A stretch of DNA of 64,000 nucleotides. Origin: Breviolum minutum Mf 1.05b.01. Taxonomy: Eukaryota > Sar > Dinophyceae > Suessiales > Symbiodiniaceae. Both the position numbers and the translations under genes were made by a program. Below, one piece after another: positions 47,101-55,580 of the stretch (position 1 is the stretch's first letter; each line of letters starts with the position of its first letter). The notes under the pieces were generated by a model. It searched no databases. It saw only the letters and a list, made by a program, of their open reading frames with translations, and was not told where the DNA came from. The stretch lies in contig DF239048.1 of assembly GCA_000507305.1 (NCBI GenBank), positions 62,001-126,000 on the forward strand, in the 5' to 3' direction.

Positions 47101-50100
47101 CCAATTTGGTGCCTTTCATCGCTCCACATGTTTGTTGGTTCAAATTTGGCTTCGACTTGTCCTGCTACCTGTTTTTTTGCCGTGGATGTAAGTTTTTTTT
47201 TCATGGGAGGTGTCCTCATACAGTTTCCTCCTATCCTCCATTTCAACCTTGGGTTGATGTGTTACCTTTCTTGTTGCCCTTCTTGGTTCCTTTCTGCAGT
47301 GGCATCCATGAAAGGCACCACTTTTTGGACTGAATTTTGATTGTGTTGTTTCTCTCTATATGTCATTGAAAATTTGTTTTGCTTTGTGTTTATACCTATG
47401 CTTTGTGTTTGTGGTTCTTCCTCTTCCTTTCCTTTTTCTTTGTTGTTGTTGTGGTTCTGCTGCTGCTGTCATGGATAGTGTGGGTGTTGCTTTCTTACTA
47501 CTCCACCAAAATTGCCACCAGAAATAAGAGCTTAGGAAGGCCCCGTCAAGGGAAAATGACGGCGAAGAACCCTTTACAAAACCGTAACTTCTGCCATTAT
47601 GGGTAGTTGGGAGGGGAGATCGCATTTTGGTGAAACTCATGATGTGATATCTTGTGGTTGAAAACTGTTTGGAAATGCTTTCCCTTCACTGATTTCATGA
47701 CTGGCGATGCTGGTTGTTCATCAGGTCTTCCATCTGTCCGTTTTATAGCACCAACGGCGAGCTCGATTCCCTCCGTCTTCGGACTTGGGCCTGCATGGTT
47801 CGACACAACCAAGCAATATCAACCAGGAGTTCTACCTCAACAACTGGAGGATGGAGTCAAAAACAAGTTGCAGATTTGGACTGTTATATCCCCAACACTC
47901 ACAGATTGCAAGAGTCAAAATTGTTTACACTTTACATTCAAGCATGCTTCTGTTTGTTGGTTCGCTGCATCTCCAATATTGTTATGCAAACTTGTGCAAA
48001 GTCTTGTACCAAGTACCTTTATTTGCATCATATTGATATTAAGATATCAATTCATACATACTCTGTTATATGCATCAATAATTCTATTTATATCTATGTA
48101 TCATTTCGTTTCTAGGATTTGGTGTGAGGTTGAGAAGAACTATGTACCCCTCCTTAAAAAAAGTGCATATCCCATGATACTGCCGACCTTACGCGGGAAT
48201 CCTAGAGGGTTCTTTTCGGATAAAAACTCCAAAAAGGGGCCCTAAAGAATCCATCATAATTTTCTTCAGAATTATATTATACTCAATATCATTTGATCAT
48301 GCTTTGATGCAAATTATATTAGCACTTGCAGTGTAATTATATAATATATATATACTGTAGTATTGATATATGATTTATAATATGTATATATATATATATA
48401 TCAACATTTTGTTTCTTTCTTTCCAGCCAAAACAACCTGGATTTGCCGAGCAAAACCCATCAAGTGACCGGTTTTTTTCCCATTCTGGAGGCCTCCAAAA
48501 CTGAACTCCTCGATCTCATTGAGTCGGAGACTGGGAGAAATGGAGAAACGGCGGTGGAAGGAATTGGGAAGGTTCCAACATACCCCTGGAACATCCTCCC
48601 AGACTCCCAACCAACAGTTTAGTAGGAGTTGTTGTTTTTTTGATTTGGGGGGTTTGGGGGATGCTCCAGCGGTAAGGTTTCTTTTGGAAAGTTGGGCTAG
48701 GAATTGATTCAAATTTAAGCATAATTCCGGTAAATATCTTCCAAGATGTTTTTGCTCACTTTAAATTGGTTGATGATTCAAATGGCAGCTGCTCAATCGG
48801 CCTGGTCAGTGAGGAAATGAGCTTGTTTGAATTGAGCCCTTCACGGTTTATTTTCGTGGGCTTCTCTGCTGGGGGTTCTTTGGCAGCCTTCACCGCCTTA
48901 GTCGCCCCATGGCAGATAGGCAGGGAAGCTATGTGAAGGTTGAGATGTTTAAGGCTTTAAGAAAGACTTGGTAGTATCACGCAATTGTTATTTTTTTGTA
49001 GATGATAGTATAGCAGTACAATTTAGATTATATAGCTATATAGCTTATAAATTTGATGGTGACCTGGTGGTGTATTGATTAGTAAAAGTTGAAGATAGAT
49101 ATTGCATCTATAATTATTTACATAATATCTATTTCACCATCTCAGATTTTTTTTGAACATCTACTTGAGTGGGATTCATCTTTCCAATTCCATCGGTCAG
49201 GTGGTTTAGCCTTGCTTGGAACACATGGCCCACCACAGATCACGTCTCCATGTCGAAGACCGCCAACGCTGCAATGCCATGGTGCAGAAGATAGATATTT
49301 GCCTGCTTTAGCTCCAAAACAAAGAGAAAATGAAGATTGAAAATAAAGGCAACGTTTCACAAAAGACACTACTGTATGATTTATTGGGTGGCGTTTTTTT
49401 GTTGGAAGAGCTCCAAGTCACTAAATTGATTTGGTATCCGTATCCCAGTTACAGAGTTTTATGTAGATTGAAATCGCTGGAAATCCTGAACCACTAATTC
49501 TAATTGTTAACAACTGAGAGTTGTCATTTTTGTGATGAAAGATCACCAGTTTTTTTTCATCGCTGTTCGGGTAGAAATGGTGGATATACTTTCAGAAAGT
49601 CAACAAGATAATCCAACGACCCCCTTGGGTGATCTCGAATGATTCTAACAGGAGGTGATCATCCATCCAATATTGATTGAAGAAATCCTGGACAAGCTGG
49701 GATGTATAAAACCTTGTAGATAAATGGGATAAACTACTTATTACTCGTAACTGGTTTGCCGGATTTCTTCCATAAACAGTAGGAGTTTAGGTATATTGCG
49801 GTATATTGTATGTACATATATCTATAACCATTCTGAATCTTCGCATCAAACACGAGGAATTTACCGATTCATCATGGGGGGTTCAATCCATTTTACAATC
49901 CTGTCCTTGTTTTTTTCGTGTGAATGGAATGAACTCAGGAATGAAATAGAAATCCGATGTTCTTTGTTGTAGCCAACCGATCTCACATTTGCAAGTGCAA
50001 GTTTCTGCAGAGATTTGCGGGAGGCCTCCCCCAAAGCAGACACGTATGGATCATACATGATCATGTCATCTCATGCTATTCCATGCTATCCCATGTTTCA

Positions 50101-51128
50101 TAGGGTTTCATGTTTTTTGTCCATCAATCAATGTTAGTTGATAGCAGAAATGTAGCAAACCTTGTAAATAGCAAGATAGACTACCAATGAACTGGTTTTC
50201 TTGCCGGATTTCTGGTTGCCATCGGTTGAAGACTAACTTGGAAGCTTGTTGTACCTTGGATCTACCTCGCACCCAGCAACAGATCGCAGATCCCCCAACT
50301 AAACCTTCACTGGCATCACTGGTGCCCATTGGTGGGTAGATCCAATGGTACCGGATTCCTACCGCAAAATCCTTTAAAGGTTTTCCGAAACCCCCCAAAA
50401 GGTGCCAAGCTCTTAAAAAGTTCGCTCCTCAACACCAAGGTATGGTCAGCATCAGCAATGCAGAAGCATCGGTGGCGAAACTCCGAGCACATGGCTGTGA
50501 AGTGCAATTTTCCATCTATCAAGGTGGCGTGGGTTGAAATCTAGCAGTTGGATGATGATAACACCGGATGATCCACATCCGAAAAAATCAAACCATAGCA
50601 GTTGAGAAAAAGATGTCGTTGTTTTTTGTTGAATACAAGTAGACATGTTCTTAAAGACTGATATTGAAATTTTAAAGATACGCAGTTTGAAGGGGTTTAT
50701 AGATGTAGTTTTCCAAGCAACGGGGTCGTTTGATATTAAGTGCTAGGAAGTCATACAGTATATTCAGTTACTTTTGCAGCTTTTGGGTAGAGTTGGATGA
50801 TATTTGATGTGTACCACGCATGATTGTATAAAATTATATATGATATATCATATATGTAATGTATGATTCTGCATTGTGCTGATTGTAACATATTGAATGA
50901 GACTAACTGTGATTCTTTTGAAAGTGAATATTATAATGACCATCATCTTTCCTAGGATCCCCACTTATTCCAACAGCATTAGAGCATTGTCATTCTTTGC
51001 ACGCGAAACGCTGCAAACGATGCTAAACGCTTCTGACAGGTGTTGGTCATACAATCTCAGAAGGAATGCTTGTGGAGGCGGTATTTGGTGTTTTCGGAAG
51101 GTATGGGCATCATGCTATACCCATATGA
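22216..51128 (+). CDS. Ankyrin-repeat / acyl-protein thioesterase fusion, at least 26 exons
   Basis: Supported exons: 22216-22384, 25181-25260, 26363-26489, 27007-27074, 27629-27759, 28066-28130, 28391-28432, 29113-29165, 29569-29610, 29843-29911, 30449-30536, 32072-~32122; gap; 40768-40863, 41511-41579, 41829-41880, 42271-42341, 42573-42797, 43423-43512, 46659-46727, 46979-47048, 47725-47812, 48427-48526, 48814-48919, 49201-~49300, ~50441-50523, 51040-51128. Junctions agree in reading phase except where marked approximate. The product has eleven or more ankyrin repeats, a helical linker and an alpha/beta-hydrolase of the acyl-protein thioesterase / carboxylesterase family, at least 750 residues in all. 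Ankyrin repeats bind proteins; the hydrolase family cleaves acyl thioesters or esters. A protein-targeted deacylase is inference. Exons between 32123 and 40767, and the true N-terminus, were not found. Splitting into two genes is possible but not favoured by phase. Confidence 0.75.
22500..22570. repeat. AT-rich microsatellite in intron 1
   Basis: Repeated TATA and AATATA words upstream of the nested frame. Confidence 0.7.
22819..23910 (+). CDS. 363-codon uninterrupted ORF inside intron 1 of the ankyrin gene
   Basis: The longest open frame in the window. It starts at ATG 22819 (in-frame TGA at 22801) and ends at TAA. The protein looks real: mixed helical segments, a Ser/Thr-rich then Lys/Glu/Gln-rich hydrophilic stretch around residues 75-110, a Cys pattern CAQCKCC near residue 200, Leu-rich helices (EALSLLQVLHKSL, DGIILLLQILTQI) and an Arg/Gln-rich end (LQQQRIRQRSAR). 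I recognise no family. It lies wholly between exons 22216-22384 and 25181-25260, which join each other in phase across an ankyrin repeat, and its own frame does not fit that junction. It could be a nested intronless gene, a retrocopy, or an exon of an alternative transcript. The last ~30 codons may be past a splice site. Confidence 0.6.
   Translation: MVDASKMQPVAAFRPDVSNHMSMLRHLQMQARRLDQWPDPKGAMAHSDQSELLSVARSVLLLMQATQITTATSATASTRVQEDSTSSFNLSQSQKEKEDQKKQQRTQDSCLKAACLAVRKKLDSFVVSFAVREFVSNLLYLSVMAESKNAEQRAVGDKGQLAEIVYQICGLRDDLQEKQPLHTSADSRSWEPCAQCKCCHITIQEALSLLQVLHKSLSSKKASENLECPPFEQIPKHVEDGIILLLQILTQISSQVHEACYLAAHRASSQLRWRHLYEDLRQSCFCGVSWPHLRRWKFFEGSLESMEISFAKLERRVALMELQQQRIRQRSARCQTLCCWGRFWFVSWEGVDENEAKAYSRHK
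24439..24558. repeat. TIR element, family C
   Basis: GAAAACTAATATGTCCCCCT on the left and GGGGACATG...GTTAGTTTTC on the right. GGACATGT is duplicated in the right arm. It lies in ankyrin-gene intron 1. Confidence 0.8.
26186..26295. repeat. TIR element, family C
   Basis: TTTAGCATAGCCCCTGAAAA on the left and GGGCTATGTTAAACTTCAGG on the right. It ends about 65 bases before the exon at 26363. Confidence 0.75.
28233..28334. repeat. TIR element, family C
   Basis: TACCCTCCATGGAACTAAGA on the left and GGGATATGTTGGTTCCCAGG on the right, within the 260-base intron between exons 28066-28130 and 28391-28432, so it makes up much of that intron. Confidence 0.8.
29210..29511. repeat. TTGTGG/TTG microsatellite with one undetermined base
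   Basis: About 300 bases of GGTTGT hexamers and TTG triplets, with n at 29462, inside the intron 29166-29568. The long Val or Thr/Gln frames across it are artefacts of the repeat. Confidence 0.95.
30016..30112. repeat. TIR element, family A
   Basis: CTAGGGGTGGTTTCAAACAT on the left and GGGTTGAAACCACCAACTAG on the right, in the intron 29912-30448. Confidence 0.85.
31466..31564. repeat. TIR element, family B (variant core)
   Basis: GGGGTTTCCTAAAATGCTGG on the left and GGTACCACCATTTAAGGAAA on the right. The core with CTACTAAAAATGATCATTTT matches the copy at 63174 in reverse orientation. Confidence 0.75.
32822..32929. repeat. TIR element, family A
   Basis: CTGGGTGGTGGTCTCAAATA on the left and AGGTTTGAAACCACCAACTAG-like right arm. 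It has the GATCCAATTTGACTTCCGCA subfamily core also seen at 35773 and 56957. Confidence 0.8.
33218..33334. repeat. TIR element, family B
   Basis: Arms TAGGTCTTTCCGAAAATAGT and CCCTATTTTTGGAAACACCC. The core is expanded by T and C runs. Confidence 0.75.
33527..33629. repeat. TIR element, family C
   Basis: TATCCTCCAGGAAACGATCA on the left and GAGATATGTTAGTCGGGAGG with GTA on the right. Confidence 0.75.
35773..35880. repeat. TIR element, family A
   Basis: CTAGGTTGGTGGTTTCAAAC on the left and GGTTGGTTCAACCACCAACT on the right. Confidence 0.8.
35966..36072. repeat. TIR element, family C
   Basis: CACTCTCGAAAACTAACATG on the left and CATGTTAGTTTTCTTCCGGG on the right. Confidence 0.8.
38403..38870. 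repeat. CAA microsatellite with GTACAA and CAGCAA variants
   Basis: About 470 bases of CAA triplets interrupted in blocks by GTACAA, AGAACAA, CAGGTACAA and TAACAA. It creates three overlapping repeat frames on the minus strand (Leu/Tyr, Cys and Val runs), none of which I regard as coding. Confidence 0.95.
39562..39608. repeat. TCC/TCG/ATC trinucleotide repeat
   Basis: Short runs of CTCCTC, TCGTCG and CATCAT succeed one another. Confidence 0.85.
40358..40470. repeat. Decayed family A TIR element
   Basis: The core GGGGAGATGATCCAATTTGA and right end GTTGGACCAACTAG are recognisable; the left arm is poor. Confidence 0.5.
40768..41579 (+). CDS. Distal ankyrin exons of the fusion gene
   Basis: Exon 40768-40863 (after TTTTGCAG) encodes VQALLRDKADPNLRDRCSET and then PLLQAAAQGDLD. 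Exon 41511-41579 (after GGCCAAG) continues in phase with VVALLLSHGADPSLR. Together they make two ankyrin repeats of clean consensus, ending with a basic loop TTRRAE. The intron between has a GT donor and holds a family A element. The second exon uses a GC donor (GAG before GCTGAT). Confidence 0.88.
40967..41069. repeat. TIR element, family A
   Basis: CTAGTAGGTGGTGGTTTCAA on the left and GGTTGGAACCACCAACTAG on the right, inside the intron 40864-41510. The 20 bases upstream (ATCTTTGTTACTGTTGTTTA) are repeated immediately downstream. Confidence 0.85.
41829..43512 (+). CDS. Helical linker exons between ankyrin and hydrolase domains
   Basis: Exons 41829-41880, 42271-42341, 42573-42797 and 43423-43512 agree in phase with the ankyrin exon before and the hydrolase exons after. 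Representative peptides are AAVQALYQRLRGLSTDQRLK, LLNSLPALDPGAYAQ, LGDLLGQRISTMMSNMVKKL, FLILKLVEHLHDLGLIPDSR and GLGPKHIQRATAAAKVVREA. All look alpha-helical; I recognise no domain. The start of the third exon (after GACCAAG) is the least certain border. Donors are GT, GC, GT and GT. Confidence 0.7.
43513..46658. repeat. Intron filled with a complex repeat carrying TAGATGGTGCA words
   Basis: Segments recur in direct orientation: 44494-44558 with 45408-45475; 44680-44740 with 45699-45765; 44755-44940 with 45935-46130. A segment at 44155-44285 recurs inverted at 45055-45185, and that orientation appears again at 46262-46410. The short word AGATGGTGC occurs many times on both strands. No convincing exon lies inside the intron separating linker and hydrolase exons. 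Confidence 0.75.
46659..51128 (+). CDS. Acyl-protein thioesterase / carboxylesterase domain exons
   Basis: Eight exons rebuild the domain in order. 46659-46727 gives a lead-in ending LVLQPYESPSA. 46979-47048 gives VILLHGLLQSGQMMERL (oxyanion region HG). 47725-47812 gives VRFIAPTASS and GPAWFDTT. 48427-48526 gives LDLPSKTHQ and a helix TELLDLIES. 48814-48919 gives RFIFVGFSAGGSLAAFTAL, the nucleophile elbow (Ser codon 48865-48867). 49201 to about 49300 gives PTLQCHGAEDRYLP (Asp 49290-49292). About 50441-50523 gives SVAKLRAHGCEVQFSIYQ. 51040-51128 gives GVGHTISEGML (His 51048-51050). All three catalytic residues and the WFD signature are intact. The last exon either stops at TGA 51126-51128 or is spliced at 51100. 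Donors after the third, fourth and fifth of these exons are GC, GA and GC. Confidence 0.87.
49671..49782. repeat. TIR element, family D
   Basis: TATTGATTGAAGAAATCCTG on the left and GGATTTCTTCCATAAACAGT on the right, with the ATAAAACCTTGTAGATAAAT core. Confidence 0.7.
50121..50232. repeat. TIR element, family D (diverged)
   Basis: The core CCTTGTAAATAGCAAGATAG and right end GCCGGATTTCTGGTTGCCAT match other copies; the left arm is decayed. Confidence 0.6.
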
Positions 51129-51191
51129 AATGAATCAATTAAAACGAAGTGGAATGGAGTTCCGTGACAGCATTTTGAACACAAACAAATC

Positions 51192-51206
51192 TGTTGTTGT
51201 TTTTGA

Positions 51207-51243
<37 letters not shown>

Positions 51244-51244
51244 G
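51192..51244. repeat. TTG trinucleotide microsatellite
   Basis: About twelve TTG units interrupted near the left end by TTTTGATG. Confidence 0.9.
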
Positions 51245-51541
51245 GGGATATTCTCCGCTCTGAGGGGTTTTCAGCTTGCTGAAATAGTATGATTTGACGA
51301 GAAGCATATTTCCTGCAACATGCAGGGTGAACAATGTGGCAGGCTAATATTATTCACAGCACAGAGACGACCAGCTGATATTGAACATATCTATGTATCT
51401 TGGGATGTGTCTTTTTTCCAGCAACAGCTGAGATCCCGACGGTGCAAACGGAGGCAAGCTTTGTTGTGTATGGGAGTTCATATTGCATAGCTTCCCCAAA
51501 AAACGCTGGTCATTTAGCGGAACGGCGGCGAGCCGCGAAAG

Positions 51542-52975
51542 GTGAAGACTTGGATCAAGATGCGACTTTATGGTGACTCTAATGACAAGGATCTGCATGG
51601 GACCGTTTTTGTCGCCGTTGATCGCGTTGAGGGCTTGGCTTGCCCCGAAAAGGTGAAACGGATTTCCATGTATCCCCGACACATGAACAGATATGAGAAC
51701 CTGAAAAGGAACCATTTTCAAAAAGGGAAATGACAAAAATCTTCCAAAACAGGCATTTTTGCATGGGATAATTATGGGATACGGCTGTAGCACCCAGGCT
51801 TCAAAGGCTGGGCAGTAAAAGGTTCCGGAATTAGGTTTTTAGACGAAAAAATGCATGCCTAATGGCCGGAAGATCAACTTGTTTTCAAACCACCAAGTTT
51901 GGTTTGGATCCCCTTCGCGAACCTAGACTACATATATCATATACACATGGAAATGTATATTGTGGACATGTGTGGACAATGACATCAAATTACGTAACAA
52001 AATATATTCATGTAATTACACACTATGTTACACATATACTATATAGTCATACATATATAGTCAGATATTATATTGATTTTTGTATAAGACATTGAGTCTA
52101 TGTTCTATGTGTACACGATCTAAACATACCCTTAACAATATCCAGATTTTCGTTTCAGTGTTGCAAGGAGACCACTGAGACAAGTGAGAAGCAAACGACG
52201 CACGAGGCAACTTGGCGCAATCTCCAGTTACGCAGTTACCGGGCCAGCTACCAGGTACCATGTTTTTTTTTGGCTTGCCAACAATCTCCATGTTTTCAGG
52301 GGGTTGTTGAAAAATGAAAGAATTTCGGTGTAATTCATCAAAAAAGCAGCAGTTTTTACAGGTCCTTTTGGTTAAAAACATTTTTTGTTGAACGAATCCG
52401 GTGATTCACCCGACCTAATTCCAGCATTTGACATTTCAGCGGAGTCGAAGTAGCCTCATAGCGTAAAAGTGGTGCTAAAGAAGTTGCTTTTCTAGCGATC
52501 CTCATCGTACCAAATCACAGGTTTGATCCAATTATAGGTGGCCGAAACGATGGCAACCAGAAATCCGGCAGTCGTTCTCACCGTCGTTGATATGGTTCGA
52601 ATATCCCAACGTTTTGATCTATTGAGGTTTTCCCAAAAACAACAACATCTTCTTTTGATGCCTGCTTTGCACATTTTAAACCACCGGTCACTAGTTGTTG
52701 TTTCAAAAAGAGTCCATTCATCATATCTTCAGCTCAAAAATATTGGTTTCATGGTCAATTTTATCGGCCTACAAGCTAATTTCCGCTGTTTTTGGTACCA
52801 GAACTTCTAAGGAAATCCATCAAAAATACAGCTATAATCCGCCCCCTCTTGTTGGGGGGATTAACCCGGTTAGAACCGCCGTGGCCGGACCTGGACCTCC
52901 TCCGAAGCAAGCGAGGATTTGTCCAATGATCCAAAGCCGACTCCATTGGATGACTCCGTTGATGCTGTTTCTTGA
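51542..52975 (+). CDS. Unrecognised gene fragment downstream of the hydrolase
   Basis: Exon 51542-51652 (after GCGAAAG) reads KTWIKMRLYGDSNDKDLHGT then VFVAVDRVEGLACPEK, ending at a GTGAAA donor. Exon 52538 to about 52622 (after ATTATAG) joins in phase with VAETMATRNPAVVLTVVDMV and RISQRFDLLR. A possible last exon starts at 52874 and reads TSSEASEDLSNDPKPTPLDD then SVDAVS before TGA 52973-52975. Its phase does not match the preceding exon in the frame I prefer, and another frame is also open, so that end is uncertain. No family recognised. Confidence 0.45.
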
Positions 52976-53389
52976 CGCCCAATTCTTCGATGGTTGGTTT
53001 CCTGATTTCCCATAAAAGGTGGTAGGTAGCATATAATCCCCCAAAAAAAGGCAAAATATAATTGCTGTATATATACAACCGTTGATTTTTGTGTATTTTT
53101 TTCATGGACAAAAATGGTAGCAAAAACAAAGAAATCGGTGTAAGGTATATCTGCATGTCTACATTGAATTTCATAGTACACAGATGAAGTCAGATGCTAA
53201 ATTGGTGCTAGTGAATTTGCGCTTACTCAGTTTTTTTTTGTTCAGTCGTAGTCGTTTTGCTTGACTTCCAGCATTTACTTTTCAGCTCCCTTCATAATCT
53301 TCTAGTGTCCAAAAAGCTGTAATCTCTGAAGACAAACTTCCTGATATAACTAGTGGCTTGTGCTGTGAGGACTTACTGAGTTATGTAGA

Positions 53390-53462
53390 TACACTCCCTG
53401 AAACTATCATAGTCCTTGAAAATCGATGGTTAGATTGGAAGATTAATTTCTTTTTGGGAAGC
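53390..53462. repeat. Left half of a family C TIR element
   Basis: ACACTCCCTGAAACTATCAT followed by the family core; the right half is absent and a family D copy follows directly. Confidence 0.5.
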
Positions 53463-53478
53463 CCTGCTTTTTGGTGCT

Positions 53479-53571
53479 ACTGTTGATGGAAGAAATCCTG
53501 CACCACCTGGGATGCATAAAACATTGTGAACATTGCTATCAACTGGTGCAGGATTTCTTCCATCAACAGTA
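53479..53571. repeat. TIR element, family D (best copy)
   Basis: TACTGTTGATGGAAGAAATC at the left and its exact complement at the right enclose about 55 bases. Confidence 0.88.
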
Positions 53572-53646
53572 TGCTGGTTTAAGGAGGGAACCTACCTCCG
53601 TTCCCACATTTTTCACATGTTTGTTAAAAACCACTTTGCTCTGCAG

Positions 53647-53766
53647 GAATTGGGGCGCAATGTTTCACAGACTTCGGACCCGCAGCAAAGTAGTAGCCCA
53701 GCCAGTGTGGTAGCCCAGTTTCCGAGGAAATCACCTTTGATGCAAATGCAACCTTTGCGGAGGATG
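53647..53766 (+). CDS. Single exon, Ser/Gln-rich, unrecognised
   Basis: A phase-0 exon of 40 codons lies between GCTCTGCAG and GTATGA. It reads GRNVSQTSDPQQSSSPASVV and QFPRKSPLMQMQPLRRM. The composition suggests a disordered linker. A second island at about 54122-54238 reads GASPGDSTPSSGPGSSDAVS and may belong to the same gene; its borders are not fixed. Confidence 0.5.
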
Positions 53767-54249
53767 GTATGAATCCAATTTCATGAAAAATCCAAACACT
53801 TAGATTCGTTTGATATGCAGAATTGTGGGGTATATCCATTTTTTTTTGGTCCCAAAAAATCGAGTCCTGTGGATGGCTTTTTGACCCACCACGGAATACC
53901 TACAGATGGATCCAAGTTGGTGGTGCGTTGTATTCCATGAATTGTTCAACCAGCTTCAATGAGTCATGTCCTGCAAGATTGGTCTCTGACCACAACAGTT
54001 TGCAACAACAGTTTAAAAGAATGTGCCTTGCAAGTATATCCATGTGGAGGTTTTTTAGTTCCAGTTTAGTATTGATATCATATGAAGATCAGAATGATAG
54101 CGTTAAGGAAGATCACCAGGTAACAGGATGTTGCTATGGGAAAAATTTTCCTCGTGGTGCATCCCCTGGTGACTCAACTCCCTCGAGCGGGCCAGGCAGC
54201 TCGGATGCAGTGTCCTGGCTCGGGAACTGCCTACAGAGATACGGCTTGG

Positions 54250-54346
54250 ATGGTTCAGAAATCTGGCGAGAAAACCAGTTGAAAGGATTTGAGGTTGGTA
54301 GTTTATCCCAAGTGGTGATCGCCGGATGTCTGAACCATCAACAGTA
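54250..54346. repeat. TIR element, family D
   Basis: ATGGTTCAGAAATCTGGCGA on the left and GCCGGATGTCTGAACCATCA with ACAGT on the right. Confidence 0.75.
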
Positions 54347-55210
54347 GATTTACGAAAATTTGCATATGTATCTTGTGGAGGTAAACAAAAATCGTTGGAA
54401 GTATCACAGGATCATTCAACAGCGGGGCCTTGAGAAGCAGATTATATCATGTCAAAAGTAGGGTAATGTTGGTGCTCTTGGAAGGCTTGGAAGCAACAAC
54501 ACCCTTGGGTTTTCAAATCGGTTATACAGGCACGGCGAATGTCAGGATTCTAAAAAAAACATTTATGGAAAGCATCACCAAAGAAAGAATGAACACCTCT
54601 TTTCTTTCAAGGCGATTTTTAGAAGATGTGACAGTGATTAAGATACTCCCCATACGCAAAGGAATTTTTGTTCAACTCTGTCCATGCTATGCTATCCCAT
54701 GGCACCACCACTCACATCCAACCCCAGGTTTGCGGCTGTCAAGAGAGTGGATGGAGTTCCAGTACAGATACGCCACGGCGTGGCTTTGTGCCATGGCATT
54801 GGAAGTTGAAAACAACAGAAACTGGGACATAAGCTATCTATATATACATACACGTGTTTGCGCATGTACGTATAGACATGTGGAGAGACTTGTAATGACT
54901 TGTATATACAAAAAAAAATGTTTTCCGGATATGTGCGCAAGAACGCTTTCTTGCTTTTTCGTTTTGTGGTGGCACATGCGTGTCATTCCTCCAAATTAAG
55001 CTACGGGGAGTAGGATGGGTTGCGATGGGTTGCATTTATTCGCAGAGTGTATGTTGGAATTGTCATCAAATCTAGTAATTACTATGGTTCGGATATGCAA
55101 AGGTTGTCTTAATGATAAATTTTATTTAAACATCATTGAGGTATGCAGTAGGAGACACCACACAAGTGGGGAAGGTCCTTGGAGGGAAAATCCAAAGAAC
55201 ATAATTTGGT

Positions 55211-55531
55211 TTGACCTCTGGAACAAGCAAGTCCAGTGTTAGGTCACTTCTGGTATTGTCACACATCATCCAGACATGCCGTGTTGTTCTTATCAGCTCG
55301 AGTATGCTGGTCAAAGAGTTTCCCAACATCCTTAGACATGGGAATCATGTGGGTTCAATGATTTTTGAACTTCAGTTGCAAGACAAACTCCGCGAACTTG
55401 ACATTTTATGGATCAGTCGGGTGCCCTTTCCCGATCTTGAAAACATGTGGAGGATTATGTTCGATCGTTATTATACTTATTTTTATGCAGAACTTTCATT
55501 ATGCATAGGCGCACAGAGAAAGATAGTTTGA
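55211..55531 (+). CDS. 107-codon open frame, possible exon
   Basis: An open stretch with ordinary composition (SSSMLVKEFPNILRHGNHVG, LQLQDKLRELDILWISRVPF). The opposite strand is also open over part of it. No splice borders could be fixed and no family is recognised. Confidence 0.3.
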   Translation: MTSGTSKSSVRSLLVLSHIIQTCRVVLISSSMLVKEFPNILRHGNHVGSMIFELQLQDKLRELDILWISRVPFPDLENMWRIMFDRYYTYFYAELSLCIGAQRKIV

Positions 55532-55580
55532 TATCGTTGTATGTCACCAATCTCCATGTTTCATATTCTGTCAAGGCCAG

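Noticed and set aside
46942-47340. A 132-codon plus frame overlapping the hydrolase exon
   Set aside because: The alternative frame (VILLHGLLQSG) matches the hydrolase and joins in phase on both sides. The longer frame is a shadow.
47714-48115. Two further long plus frames overlapping the VRFIAPTASS exon
   Set aside because: Only the frame giving VRFIAPTASS and GPAWFDTT continues the hydrolase fold and phase.
55126-55329. 67-codon minus-strand frame overlapping the plus frame at 55211
   Set aside because: Composition is reasonable, but it has no motif or splice borders, and nearly all supported exons lie on the plus strand.
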